Source: an uncultured Collinsella sp.
Lineage (GTDB): Bacteria; Actinomycetota; Coriobacteriia; Coriobacteriales; Coriobacteriaceae
Direction of reading: 5' to 3'
NCBI GenBank assembly: GCA_900541185.1
Contig: UQIQ01000006.1
Span: forward strand, 1-53,696
Length of the DNA: 53,696 bases
Shown: piece by piece, positions 45,796 to 53,696 of the stretch
Numbering within the stretch: position 1 is the first letter of the stretch
How the letters are laid out: every line of letters starts with the position of its first letter
Made by a program: the position numbers and the translations under genes
The notes under the pieces: model-generated
The model's input: the letters and a program-made list of their open reading frames with translations, nothing else
What the model was told of the DNA's origin: nothing
The model's database searches: none

Positions 45796-48700
45796 GGCGA
45801 CCACCTCGATCTTGATCGCGATGGCGACGAGCATGCATCCATGTCGCAGCAAAACACAGCATCGAAGCGCCGGCCAGATACGTCATAGTCAAGCCAGCAC
45901 CGCCCGCCTCAGGAAGCGTGGTCGAGTACCTGTTGGTAAAAGTCGGCGGGGTCGGGGTGTCGGTATCGTCGTAGGTGACGACAGTGTTGAGTTTCCCTTC
46001 GCCGTTAGTCACAACAACCTTAACCTTGTGCACGGTCGTGTCGTAGGTGATGTGGTCCTTGACGTTGTTCTCGTCGGCACCCTCGGGAATGACCTCGGAG
46101 ATGGTGTACTCATAGATCCCCGTCTTGGTGTAATCCAAGACAAAGTTAATATCACCATCCGCACCGTTCCTGATGGTTTGGAGAACCCTACCGGTCTTCT
46201 TGTCCTTGAGCACAAACCCGAACTGGCTTTCTTGCAAGGTCGAGCCTTCAAGCATCTTGGTGGCAGAAATTGTAGCTTGACCACTATAGGGCGCATCACA
46301 GACCGTGATGTCGGTGCTCGCCGTTGGGGTGTCAATGTCGATGCCCTTTGCCCTCAGCTCTTCTGCCTTAGTAAGGGCCTTCTGATAGTCGTCCTCATTG
46401 TTACCTTTGAGCAGAATCCACACCGGTTTAGAGATAACGTTGTATCCGCTCGGTGCCTTGGTCTCCTCAAGGCAATACAACTTGTAGGCTTTCATCTTTT
46501 GCGTAGCATTGCCGAACTTTACCGTGCCCTTTTCGTCTGTTTCAGCACTCCGGATCCGCGTTTTCGCAGAATCGAGGCCGGAATCCAAGGCCTTATCCAT
46601 ATTGACCTCATAGAGCGTGAACTCAGCACCGGGCAGTTTTTTTGTGATATCGCTCTCGTCGACCTTGGTAATCGTTACGCCGTAACCGCTACCACCAGCC
46701 AAACCGGACACCTTTTGAATAACCCAGTCTTTTGAATGGACCGTATCACCGTCGTAGACACCCGTAAGCGACGCTTTGTTGCTCAGAGAAACCGTTTCCC
46801 CTTCGTTACCCGCAGGAATGACCTCATACTCAACTTTGAGATATTCCTTATCGGGCACGCGGAGCGTCATCTTTGTGCACGCCGCGCCGTTTTCATCTTC
46901 AATGGTCCTAGCGGAAACGGGGCATTCGTCAGAGCCAAGCAACTTCCAGCCTGTCCCATCGTATTGGGACACATTGACCGAATCCGTCACCAGCGTGCAC
47001 TTCGCGTCCATAATGTCGAAGAGCTCGAGATAGTCACTGTCGCTCTTAAGGTTGACTGCCGATTCGTTAACCAAGATGGTGTACTTGATACGGTTGCTGC
47101 TAGCGACCTGATCTCCGGTCTTTTGCAGTACGTTGTTCTTAATGGTGACGGTTCCACTACCGGAGTCGAACTTCTTGTTCCCCGACTCGGCACTGGCTGA
47201 GTTGATGAACTTCACCTCGTTCTTAGAGGTATCGAGCTCACCGCGCTTGACCGCCGTCTGATACGTAAGTTCGGCGTAACCAGCATAGTTGCCGAGCGCC
47301 GTCGTGGGGATGGAGAAGGTAACGGTGCCTTTGTCATCACTGACGTTCGCAAGGGGTAGGCTGTCGGCGACGGTCTTCTTTCGCTGGGCGGTACCGTTAT
47401 ACGCTTTCTGGTCATACGGATTCTGAAACAGCGAGTATTTAGCAGACCCCGGCACATAGCTCATACCGCTCGGTAGTGTGTCCACAACGTTCAGCGGTTG
47501 GTTATCAAGCTTGCCGGCGCCGTAACACTCTCCGCTTGGCGTCTTGCCTCTGTTGGCATAAACCGTCCAGTCAACGATCCACGCGCCCTTCTCCTTAGAT
47601 CCGTCGATTTTGCTCCAGTCGAAATCCCCCTTCCAAGAAACTGTAGTCTTCGACGAAGGCTTCTCGACCCCAGGAGTCGAGTTTGCATCGACATAGTAAT
47701 AGATATATTCCGTGAAATACTTAGTACCGCTTACTTCCACTGATGCAAAATTGGAGTACCAGCCAGGAAGCGCATCGGATTTTGTCTTATAAGTAATTAC
47801 CGCATCCGGGTTATCTTTGAGCGCACCCTTCACCCTATCGCTTATCCGAATGAACAGGTTGAAGTTTTTCTTGGTTCCAAACGACGTTGAATCACTGCCG
47901 CCTTCGAACCACCAATCGACGCCCTTCTCCAAAGGGACATCGCCGATTTTAATAGAATAGCTGTCGACGTCTGGGCCGATATTTTGGTTCCAGGCCGTCT
48001 GAAACGTATCGTAAACCTTGACCTCTGATGGATTCATTGCATTAACAATGGAGCCCAGTGCTATCCGAAGCTCCCAGGTTGCCTGACCTGTTGTCGCCGC
48101 ATCAGAATCATTCACAAGTCTCTTTTTAATCTGCGTCCCCACCAACTTCGGCGTAAACGTGCCGCTGTCCGTGCCGGAAACGGAATTGTCGCGCGAGATA
48201 CTCGCACTGTTGCTCACCGTGTCATATGAGTCTTGTTCTTTCATTTGGGTGTGATAAACAATGCGATAGGGCTGGTACTTATCCGCATCAGATAGACCTG
48301 AGAACGAATAGCTAAACGTTTTACCAGTGGGGCTATCGAGATCGCCACGGGCGATCTCGTCTTCCCCGTAGAGCCCCCTATAGACGATGTAATTACCCGT
48401 ATACGTCTGCTTGTCGTCCAGCGTGTCGGTAAATGTATAGCCATTCATGTCGGTTTTGATATCACCGTTGTTGAGCGTGACCGTCCAGGTGATATCGGAC
48501 GGCGTTCCGGTGCCATCGCTCTTGTTGATCATGTCATAGCGGAAATCATTTGCTAAACCTGGCTTTTCCAATCCACCTCTACGGTCTCCGCCCCATGTCC
48601 AGCTGGCATTGTTTTTTGAATCGTCAAGTTGGTTAATCCAAACTTTGTTGCCCACGGATACATCCGGGTTCATCACCGAATCATAGGTAATCGTATGAGT

Positions 48701-49504
48701 CCCTATGGACAAGTTATCCAGGCTCAAAGTCGCGGTCTGCCCCTGAATGCTCGGCTGTTGCTCGAGCGTCTCGCCGTTCAACTTAAACGACCCAGGCACA
48801 AACAAAAAATTCCCACCAAGCACATCAGTGAGTTGGACATTGTGAGCATAGGACTGGACCTCGAGATTGAGAGTCCAAGTTACTTTTCCCTCGCCGCCGG
48901 ATTGAGAGAACTGTCCCGTTTTCGTTCCCGTCACATCGCCATCTTTTGTCACAATGTCGATTTCGCCCTTTCCAGGAAAATTGACTTTCGTTGTGTCGCC
49001 GGAGCCAACATTCTCGTCTGTCAGTTTGAATGAAAAATCAACACCAACATGAACTTCGGACGGATTCGAATTAATCCAGTTTTGGTCGAAAGTGAAAATC
49101 AGCTTATTGTTCTCGCACTTCCAAGTGCCAGCCTCTTTGCCCGAGCCGTCATAAAGCGGCCTGCCTTCATCCTTCAATAACTTAACATTGCTCGGAAGAG
49201 AGTACTCCGCAACATTTTGCGCCGCACTCGGGTTATGGTCCGGCCTAAAGTTCGCGCTAAACGAACCGCAGAGCGTGTCGGTCGAAAGCACGGTAGTATT
49301 ACTCAAAGGCACTTTACGGTTCTCGACAATGGTATACAGCTCAACCGTAACGTCCGCCGTATTCTCATCAATCACAATCGGCGTTGGTGTGCTCACATCC
49401 TCGGCGCGCACGGGGGCTACACCGTGAAAAACGGCGGCGGTGAGGCTAATTAAAATAAAGACCAGGGCCGCCATACCCAGCGACCGTGAGCGGTGTGCGT
49501 CCAT
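45788..49504 (-). CDS. Large LPXTG-type pilus adhesin / tip protein
   Basis: 1238 aa surface protein. Signal peptide at 1-34 (SLGMAALVFILISLTAAVFHGVAPVRA). Multiple immunoglobulin-like isopeptide domains (VTWTLNLEVQSYAHNVQLTDVLGG, YTFTDTLDDKQTY, WELRIALGSIVNAMN). Cna_B domain at about 950-1045 (TITKVDESDITKKLPGAEFTLYEV, CLEETKAPSGYNVI). Spy0128/FctA-like domain at about 1065-1190 (ISATKMLEGSTLQESQFGFVLKD, YEYTISEVIPEGA). Sorting signal LPEAG at 1197-1201, a membrane helix and an arginine-rich tail. Its DNA is visibly AT-richer than its surroundings, suggesting acquisition. AAGGGA precedes the ATG. Confidence 0.9.
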   Translation of the reverse strand: MDAHRSRSLGMAALVFILISLTAAVFHGVAPVRAEDVSTPTPIVIDENTADVTVELYTIVENRKVPLSNTTVLSTDTLCGSFSANFRPDHNPSAAQNVAEYSLPSNVKLLKDEGRPLYDGSGKEAGTWKCENNKLIFTFDQNWINSNPSEVHVGVDFSFKLTDENVGSGDTTKVNFPGKGEIDIVTKDGDVTGTKTGQFSQSGGEGKVTWTLNLEVQSYAHNVQLTDVLGGNFLFVPGSFKLNGETLEQQPSIQGQTATLSLDNLSIGTHTITYDSVMNPDVSVGNKVWINQLDDSKNNASWTWGGDRRGGLEKPGLANDFRYDMINKSDGTGTPSDITWTVTLNNGDIKTDMNGYTFTDTLDDKQTYTGNYIVYRGLYGEDEIARGDLDSPTGKTFSYSFSGLSDADKYQPYRIVYHTQMKEQDSYDTVSNSASISRDNSVSGTDSGTFTPKLVGTQIKKRLVNDSDAATTGQATWELRIALGSIVNAMNPSEVKVYDTFQTAWNQNIGPDVDSYSIKIGDVPLEKGVDWWFEGGSDSTSFGTKKNFNLFIRISDRVKGALKDNPDAVITYKTKSDALPGWYSNFASVEVSGTKYFTEYIYYYVDANSTPGVEKPSSKTTVSWKGDFDWSKIDGSKEKGAWIVDWTVYANRGKTPSGECYGAGKLDNQPLNVVDTLPSGMSYVPGSAKYSLFQNPYDQKAYNGTAQRKKTVADSLPLANVSDDKGTVTFSIPTTALGNYAGYAELTYQTAVKRGELDTSKNEVKFINSASAESGNKKFDSGSGTVTIKNNVLQKTGDQVASSNRIKYTILVNESAVNLKSDSDYLELFDIMDAKCTLVTDSVNVSQYDGTGWKLLGSDECPVSARTIEDENGAACTKMTLRVPDKEYLKVEYEVIPAGNEGETVSLSNKASLTGVYDGDTVHSKDWVIQKVSGLAGGSGYGVTITKVDESDITKKLPGAEFTLYEVNMDKALDSGLDSAKTRIRSAETDEKGTVKFGNATQKMKAYKLYCLEETKAPSGYNVISKPVWILLKGNNEDDYQKALTKAEELRAKGIDIDTPTASTDITVCDAPYSGQATISATKMLEGSTLQESQFGFVLKDKKTGRVLQTIRNGADGDINFVLDYTKTGIYEYTISEVIPEGADENNVKDHITYDTTVHKVKVVVTNGEGKLNTVVTYDDTDTPTPPTFTNRYSTTLPEAGGAGLTMTYLAGASMLCFAATWMHARRHRDQDRGGRRE

Positions 49505-49815
49505 AGTTGTCCCTTAATTCCTACAACACAGTGTGGAATACGGCGAATCGTCGGATCGAACACAAACCCCAACATCAACGAGAACCTACCTAGCGCATTG
49601 CAAGAACCCATTGGGGAGCAGTTTCTAAGACGGTTCGTCTATGCCACAATACATAAAATACAATATAGATACCAGTCATGTAAACCGCAGGTAAAGAGGT
49701 CTTTTAATTTAATACCAGTTAATATTTACCTGTTGACAGTTTTGTATCAAAGCGGTTGTATTTCAATGATTCGTGTATATGTTTAAACAACTTAACTTTG
49801 CCTGAAAAGCCGCTC
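49505..49815. other. AT-rich upstream region of the pilus operon
   Basis: No gene. Roughly 300 nt of markedly AT-rich sequence, expected to contain the pilus promoter on the minus strand. I cannot choose a -10/-35 pair. It ends at a run of nine Gs (49816-49824). Confidence 0.5.
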
Positions 49816-49824
49816 GGGGGGGGG
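49816..49824 (+). repeat. Nine-G homopolymer
   Basis: A run of nine G residues between typA and the pilus operon, about 310 nt upstream of the large pilin start. Such tracts slip during replication. Confidence 0.9.
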
Positions 49825-49871
49825 ACAACCGCCGCCGCTGTGGTGCAAACAAACCTGTCCCCTTACACCAA

Positions 49872-49904
49872 AAAGGGCGCCGACCATTGCGGTCGACGCC
49901 CTTT
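49872..49904 (-). terminator. Terminator after typA
   Basis: On the minus strand AAAGGGCG-type arms with an inner CGACC/GGTCG stem, followed by TTTTTGG. A GGTGCAAACAAACCTGTCCCC repeat-like segment flanks it at 49843-49862. Confidence 0.88.
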
Positions 49905-49931
49905 CTTGTTAGTCGCTATAAAGCCCAGCGC

Positions 49932-51770
49932 TTATTTGTTGACCTGGCCAGCGCGGACGGCGGCCTTCTTGCGGTCGGTGGCGTTGAGCAGACGCTTGCG
50001 CAGGCGGATGTTCTTGGGAGTAATCTCGACCAGCTCATCGTCGGCAATGTACTCCAGCGCCTCCTCCAGCGAGAAGGTGCGGGGCGGCACCAGCTGAACG
50101 GAGATATCGGAGGTCGAGGAACGCTGGTTGCCTAGGTTCTTGGTGCGAGCGATGTTGACGACCATGTCGCCGGCCTTGCTGCGCTCGCCCACGATCATGC
50201 CCTCATAGCACTCGGTACCCGGCTCAACAAACAGCTGGCCGCGCTCCTGCAGCGTACCCAGAGCATAGGCAACGGCCTTCTCGGTGGTCATGGAAATCAT
50301 GGCGCCGTTCTGACGGTTGCCGATCTCTCCGGCATAAGGACCATACTCCAGGAAGGTGTGGTAGAACACGCCCTCGCCGTGAGTGACGTTCATGATGCGG
50401 TTCTTAAGACCCATGATGCCGCGGGTCGGGATCTTAAACTCGAGGTGCGTCACGATACCCGAGGTATCCATGCTCGTCATGATGCCGCCGGAGGTGCCGA
50501 AGACCTCAACGACCTTGCCCGAGTACTCGTCCGGACACTCGACGACGGCCTGCTCGACGGGCTCCATCTTGTTGCCGTTCTCGTCCTTCTTAAACAGAAC
50601 GCGGGGACGGCCGACCTGGAACTCAAAGCCCTCGCGGCGCATGGACTCCATCAGAACGGACAGGTGCAGAATGCCGCGGCCCGAGACCTCGACGCCGCTC
50701 TTGTCCTCGAGCTCCTCGATCTTCATGGTCACGTTGTTCTCGGCCTCGTTGAACAGGCGCTCCTTGAGCTGACGGGCGCCCACGATGTCGCCGTCGCGAC
50801 CGACGAGCGGAGAGGTCGAAGCCTCAAAGACGATGGACAGGGTCGGCGGGTCGATCTCGATGGGCTCGAGTTCAACGGGGTTCTCGGGGTCGGTGTAGAC
50901 ATCGCCGATATCGGTGCGATCGATGCCCACGACGGCGGCGATGTCGCCAGCGCCGACTTCCTGGCACTCGGTACGGCCCAGGTAGTCGAAGGTAAAGAGC
51001 TGCTTGACGGTGGCAGTAGCGCTGGAGCCGTCGTTCTTGACGACCAAAATCTGGTCGCCCTGGTGGATGGTGCCGGAGTACACGCGACCGATGCCGATAC
51101 GGCCAACGAAGTTGGAGTGGTCGATGGTCACGCACTGCATGGCCAGCGGGGCGTTCTCGTCAACCTCGGGCGCGGGCATGTCGTCGATGATCATATCGAG
51201 CAGCGGATACATGTCCATGTTGCCGTCGTTGGGGTCAAGGCGGGCAAAGCCATTCATGGCGCTGGCGTAGACCACGTGCTCCATGGCGAACTCAAGCTGG
51301 TCGTCGGTAGCGCCCAGGTCGGCCATAAGGTCGAGGCAGTCGTTGTAGGCCTTCTCGGGGTTGGCACCCGGACGGTCGATCTTGTTGATGACGATCATGA
51401 TCTTAAGGCCGGTGTCGATAGCGTGACGCAGCACGAAGCGGGTCTGGGGCATGGGGCCCTCAAAAGCGTCGACCAGCAGCAGGGCGCCGTCGGCCATACG
51501 CAGCACGCGCTCGACCTCGCCGCCAAAGTCGGCGTGGCCCGGGGTGTCGATGACGTTGATCTTGACGTCCTTGTACTCGATAGAGATGTTCTTGGCGAGA
51601 ATCGTAATGCCGCGCTCGCGCTCCTGGTCGTTGGAATCCAGGACGCGGTCCTCGACCTGCTGGTTGGCACGGAAGGCGTCCGTGGCACGCAGGAGCTTGT
51701 CGACCATCGTCGTCTTGCCGTGGTCGACGTGAGCGATGATGGCGATGTTCCTCAGATTGTCTACGCGCAT
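49932..51770 (-). CDS. typA: Translational GTPase TypA/BipA
   Basis: 612 aa ribosome-associated GTPase of the EF-G family, involved in ribosome assembly and stress growth. G1 IAHVDHGKTTMVDKLL, switch RERGITILAKNISI, DTPGHADFGGEVERVL, NKIDRPGA. The C-terminal TypA-specific region GIMGLKNRIMNVTHGEGVFYH and EALEYIADDELVEITPKNIRLRK is present. AGGGGA precedes the ATG. Confidence 0.97.
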   Translation of the reverse strand: MRVDNLRNIAIIAHVDHGKTTMVDKLLRATDAFRANQQVEDRVLDSNDQERERGITILAKNISIEYKDVKINVIDTPGHADFGGEVERVLRMADGALLLVDAFEGPMPQTRFVLRHAIDTGLKIMIVINKIDRPGANPEKAYNDCLDLMADLGATDDQLEFAMEHVVYASAMNGFARLDPNDGNMDMYPLLDMIIDDMPAPEVDENAPLAMQCVTIDHSNFVGRIGIGRVYSGTIHQGDQILVVKNDGSSATATVKQLFTFDYLGRTECQEVGAGDIAAVVGIDRTDIGDVYTDPENPVELEPIEIDPPTLSIVFEASTSPLVGRDGDIVGARQLKERLFNEAENNVTMKIEELEDKSGVEVSGRGILHLSVLMESMRREGFEFQVGRPRVLFKKDENGNKMEPVEQAVVECPDEYSGKVVEVFGTSGGIMTSMDTSGIVTHLEFKIPTRGIMGLKNRIMNVTHGEGVFYHTFLEYGPYAGEIGNRQNGAMISMTTEKAVAYALGTLQERGQLFVEPGTECYEGMIVGERSKAGDMVVNIARTKNLGNQRSSTSDISVQLVPPRTFSLEEALEYIADDELVEITPKNIRLRKRLLNATDRKKAAVRAGQVNK

Positions 51771-51887
51771 GTAGTTCCCCTATCTTCTATCTATATACAA
51801 CCGGCACGCGTATGCGACCCACCCAGCAATGCAACGCTCGGCGGGAATATTGAGCCTTTTACCGAAAACTCGTTTATTTTAGCGATT

Positions 51888-52337
51888 TTAGATGAGAGGG
51901 GTTTCCTCACCTGCAGGTTCAGGGTCGCTCCACATAAAACCATCGCCGGCGCCCATGCCCTCATACAGCACATATGCCGAAAAACCGCTCTCGAGCGTAG
52001 TCTCAAAGAAGCTCACGAGCAGAGCGTCGTGGTAGCCTCCGTCAATCTCGACGCAGCCGGTATAGCCGATGGCATAGCGGGCGATACGGCCCAGGCCCTC
52101 GTCCTTAAGACCCATCTTGTGCTCGGAGATAAAGTTGGTGGCCGCCTCGAGGCACGCCTCTTCGCCATCCTCATCGAGCGCCGCCAGATAACGGTTGGAA
52201 GCGGCGTCCTCAATTGCCACGACCACGCCGGGGTTTTCGCCGGCGGCAAGGTCGTCCAAGAACGCGCCGATCAGATCGCACACCATGGCGTCGAGCTCGG
52301 CGGAGACGTTACCGGCATCCTGCATATCCTGTGCCAT
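51888..52337 (-). CDS. Conserved-looking protein of unknown function
   Basis: 149 aa, acidic, no signal peptide or membrane helix. I do not recognise a family. Segments: ELDAMVCDLIGAFLDDLAAGENPGVVVAIEDAASNRYLAALDEDGEEACLEAA and RIARYAIGYTGCVEIDGGYHDALLVSFFE. Codon use and an AAGG site before the ATG support a real gene. Follows the 52368 gene after 30 nt on the same strand. Confidence 0.8.
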   Translation of the reverse strand: MAQDMQDAGNVSAELDAMVCDLIGAFLDDLAAGENPGVVVAIEDAASNRYLAALDEDGEEACLEAATNFISEHKMGLKDEGLGRIARYAIGYTGCVEIDGGYHDALLVSFFETTLESGFSAYVLYEGMGAGDGFMWSDPEPAGEETPLI

Positions 52338-52367
52338 CTTTAGACCTTCCCATCGAGTCTGGCGTCA

Positions 52368-52757
52368 TTACAGTTCTTGTGCCTCGGCGGCGATCTTAGC
52401 GGCAGCGTCGCGGGTGCGCATCATATCCATCGCGCGCTTGTCGAGCACCTTGATCTGACTAGTCAGCATGACCGCATCGACCACACCCCAGATCACGAGG
52501 CCCGTAGAGATCGAAAACCCAAGCGCACCAACTGTACCACGAAGGCGCGAGCAGATTGCCGCGACAAGGGCGGAGACGACAACCATCTTGATAAACGAGC
52601 CGCGGCGTTCGCGAAGCGTGCGGGCCTGCGTCACATAGGCAATGCGAGCCGCCTCAGAAGCCTCCGAGCGCATCTGGGCCTCGCGCGCAATGGCCGCCGC
52701 CTCAGCCGACATACCGCCGGCCATCAGCGAACGCTCCGCAGCCTGGCCGCCCCACAT
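52368..52757 (-). CDS. Small two-helix membrane protein, unknown function
   Basis: 129 aa. An Ala/Arg-rich amphipathic N-terminus (MSAEAAAIAREAQMRSEASEAARIAY), two membrane helices at about 57-70 and 78-98 (IKMVVVSALVAAICS, TVGALGFSISTGLVIWGVVDAVML), then a charged helix. The ATG directly follows the nuclease stop, but there is no ribosome site; in-frame ATGs at codons 12 and 16 are alternatives. Confidence 0.72.
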   Translation of the reverse strand: MWGGQAAERSLMAGGMSAEAAAIAREAQMRSEASEAARIAYVTQARTLRERRGSFIKMVVVSALVAAICSRLRGTVGALGFSISTGLVIWGVVDAVMLTSQIKVLDKRAMDMMRTRDAAAKIAAEAQEL

Positions 52758-53258
52758 TTAGAAGTCATCGGGGGAGAGCGTATGGACGAACTCGTCGAAC
52801 TTCTCGAACTCCCGCTCGTCGTCAACTTCCTCGGCATGGGCAGAAACGGTGCCCAGGCGATTCATGATGTCGTCCTCCACAAACATGGGGGCATTGCTGC
52901 GCACGGCAAGGGCAATGGCATCACTGGGACGCGCATCGATCTTATGCTCGTTGCCATCGGCCAACACGACAACCGTCGCGTAAAACACGGGCGGCTCGGC
53001 GCGAACGATCTCGATGCGTTCGAGCTTGGCACCCAGGGCGCCAACAGTATCGAGCAACAGGTCATGGGTAATCGGGCGCTCGGCGCGGCCGCTATCGATG
53101 CCGCGGCTGATGGCAGCGGCTTCAAACGAACCAGTTTGAATGGAAAGGGAACGCAGTGGCGCGGGCGAGTCCGATTTGCTGCAGCGCTCGCGAAGCACGA
53201 TAAGCGATGGCACGGGACCGGCGGCCATGACGATGGTCTCTATGTCGACACGAACCAT
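52758..53258 (-). CDS. Bifunctional nuclease family protein (DUF151)
   Basis: 166 aa from the ATG at 53258 with GGAGGTG upstream. LPI-type core: SLIVLRERCSKSDSPAPLRSLSIQTGSFEAAAI, THDLLLDTVGALGAKLERIEIV, FYATVVVLADGNEHKIDARPSDAIALAVRSNAPMFVEDDIMN. Homologues cleave DNA and RNA and occur across actinobacteria; the role is unknown. First gene of a three-gene minus-strand run. Confidence 0.93.
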   Translation of the reverse strand: MVRVDIETIVMAAGPVPSLIVLRERCSKSDSPAPLRSLSIQTGSFEAAAISRGIDSGRAERPITHDLLLDTVGALGAKLERIEIVRAEPPVFYATVVVLADGNEHKIDARPSDAIALAVRSNAPMFVEDDIMNRLGTVSAHAEEVDDEREFEKFDEFVHTLSPDDF

Positions 53259-53370
53259 GGAACACCTCCGGTACGTAGCGGTTAACACGCGGCAAGGTCG
53301 CCGCATTGAATAGCTATACTACCCAATCTTTCGCACAGCACACAAAACCAAAATGAGATTTATCGCAGAC

Positions 53371-53403
53371 AAGAAAAAAGCCCCGAGGCAACGCCCCAGG
53401 GCT
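53371..53403 (-). terminator. Terminator after the tRNA cluster
   Basis: On the minus strand AGCCCTGGGG pairs with CCTCGGGGCT (two wobbles), followed by TTTTTTCTT. Confidence 0.85.
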
Positions 53404-53417
53404 CTTCACAGTTTTGA

Positions 53418-53495
53418 TGGTGGACCTGACAAGATTCGAACTTGTGACCTCCCGGTTATCAGCCGGACGCTCTAACCAACTGAGCTACAGGTCCA
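53418..53495 (-). tRNA. tRNA-Ile (GAT anticodon)
   Basis: The minus strand begins TGGACCTGTAGCTCAGTTGG; anticodon loop CTGATAA; T-loop GTTCGAATC; acceptor AGGTCCA plus encoded CCA. Confidence 0.97.
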
Positions 53496-53498
53496 TCA

Positions 53499-53574
53499 TG
53501 GTGGAGGTTAGGGGGATCGAACCCCTGACCTCAGGCTTGCAAAGCCCGCGCTCTCCCAGCTGAGCTAAACCCCC
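53499..53574 (-). tRNA. tRNA-Ala (TGC anticodon)
   Basis: The minus strand begins GGGGGTTTAGCTCAGCTGGG; anticodon loop TTTGCAA; T-loop GTTCGATCC; acceptor AACCTCC, then A and CCA. Confidence 0.97.
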
Positions 53575-53586
53575 ACGGAGACAGTA

Positions 53587-53629
53587 ATAAACACCCCAGC
53601 GGCGACTCGGCTCTCGCTGGGGTGTTTAT
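53587..53629. terminator. Hairpin between tRNA units
   Basis: ATAAACACCCCAGC and GCTGGGGTGTTTAT are 14-bp perfect arms with T-rich flanks on both strands. It separates the last tRNA-Ile from the Ala-Ile pair. Confidence 0.85.
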
Positions 53630-53641
53630 TGCGAAAGAAAG

Positions 53642-53696
53642 TGGTGGACCTGACAAGATTCGAACTTGTGACCTCCCGGTTATCAGCCGGACGCTC
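53642..53696 (-). tRNA. tRNA-Ile (GAT), partial at window end
   Basis: The 55 nt present (3' half including the anticodon and CCA) are identical to 53418-53472. The 5' part lies beyond the window. Confidence 0.93.

Noticed and set aside
49505..49800. An assignable promoter for the pilus operon
   Set aside because: Several AT-rich hexamers on the minus strand could be chosen, but none gives a -35/-10 pair with normal spacing that I trust.

Overview
This 53.7 kb window is GC-rich, densely coding bacterial chromosome. Its protein style, actinobacterial pyrimidine leader, Tat/lipoprotein signals and variant LPXTG surface proteins fit a Gram-positive actinomycete of the class Coriobacteriia, probably close to Collinsella. 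That assignment is inference from the sequence; no 16S gene is present. There are about 48 protein genes and five tRNA genes, the last of them cut by the window end. Most of the content is core metabolism, with islands of accessory DNA.

Layout. 1-4.3 kb: the tail of glmU, then prs, a TIR-flanked accessory gene with a possible PD-(D/E)XK nuclease domain, and pth. 4.6-6.9 kb: a flavin/iron-sulfur pair (nfnA-nfnB). 7-10.7 kb (minus): an amino-acid ABC importer operon ending in a cytidylate-kinase-like gene. 10.9-17.1 kb (minus): yqeY, a parvulin-type foldase, an orphan PTS EIIA and purN-purM-purF. 17.3-20.6 kb: a CmpB-family membrane protein (plus), then purE, a class B sortase and moaE (minus). 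21-26 kb: a RelBE/ParE-type toxin-antitoxin pair, an HSL-family esterase divergent from a GntR/UTRA regulator, and a mannose-family PTS (IIB-IIC-IID) whose upstream region carries a 38-bp perfect palindrome. 26.3-31.1 kb (minus): carA-carB behind a PyrR-type RNA element. 31.2-41 kb (minus): rpsF-ssb-rpsR-rplI, dnaB, purA, purD, a Nudix hydrolase, an ABC exporter and a membrane protein of unknown role. 41.4-44 kb (plus): two tRNA-Ser genes, an odd tRNA-like hairpin array, a TRIC-type channel and a bactofilin-like membrane protein. 44.1-49.5 kb (minus): a two-gene sortase-anchored pilus locus. 49.9-53.7 kb (minus): typA, two genes of unknown function, a bifunctional nuclease and a tRNA Ile-Ala-Ile cluster.

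How it works together. Prs makes PRPP. PurF, PurM, PurN, PurE, PurD and PurA use it or its products for purines, and CarAB starts pyrimidine and arginine synthesis, so nucleotide supply dominates the window. The ABC importer and PTS bring in amino acids and sugar. The accessory part consists of the pilins, the toxin-antitoxin pair, the TIR-flanked gene and many intergenic palindromes. Several of these palindromes share a GGGGACAG core.

The observations I rate highest are: two ~200-bp elements with shared 23-bp terminal inverted repeats bracketing the putative nuclease gene; a tRNA-Ser-like locus whose core is replaced by hairpins; the 38-bp perfect palindrome before the PTS; the PyrR-like leader of carAB; and a pilin pair without a dedicated pilin sortase. 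All functions are assigned by reading the sequence; no database search was run.
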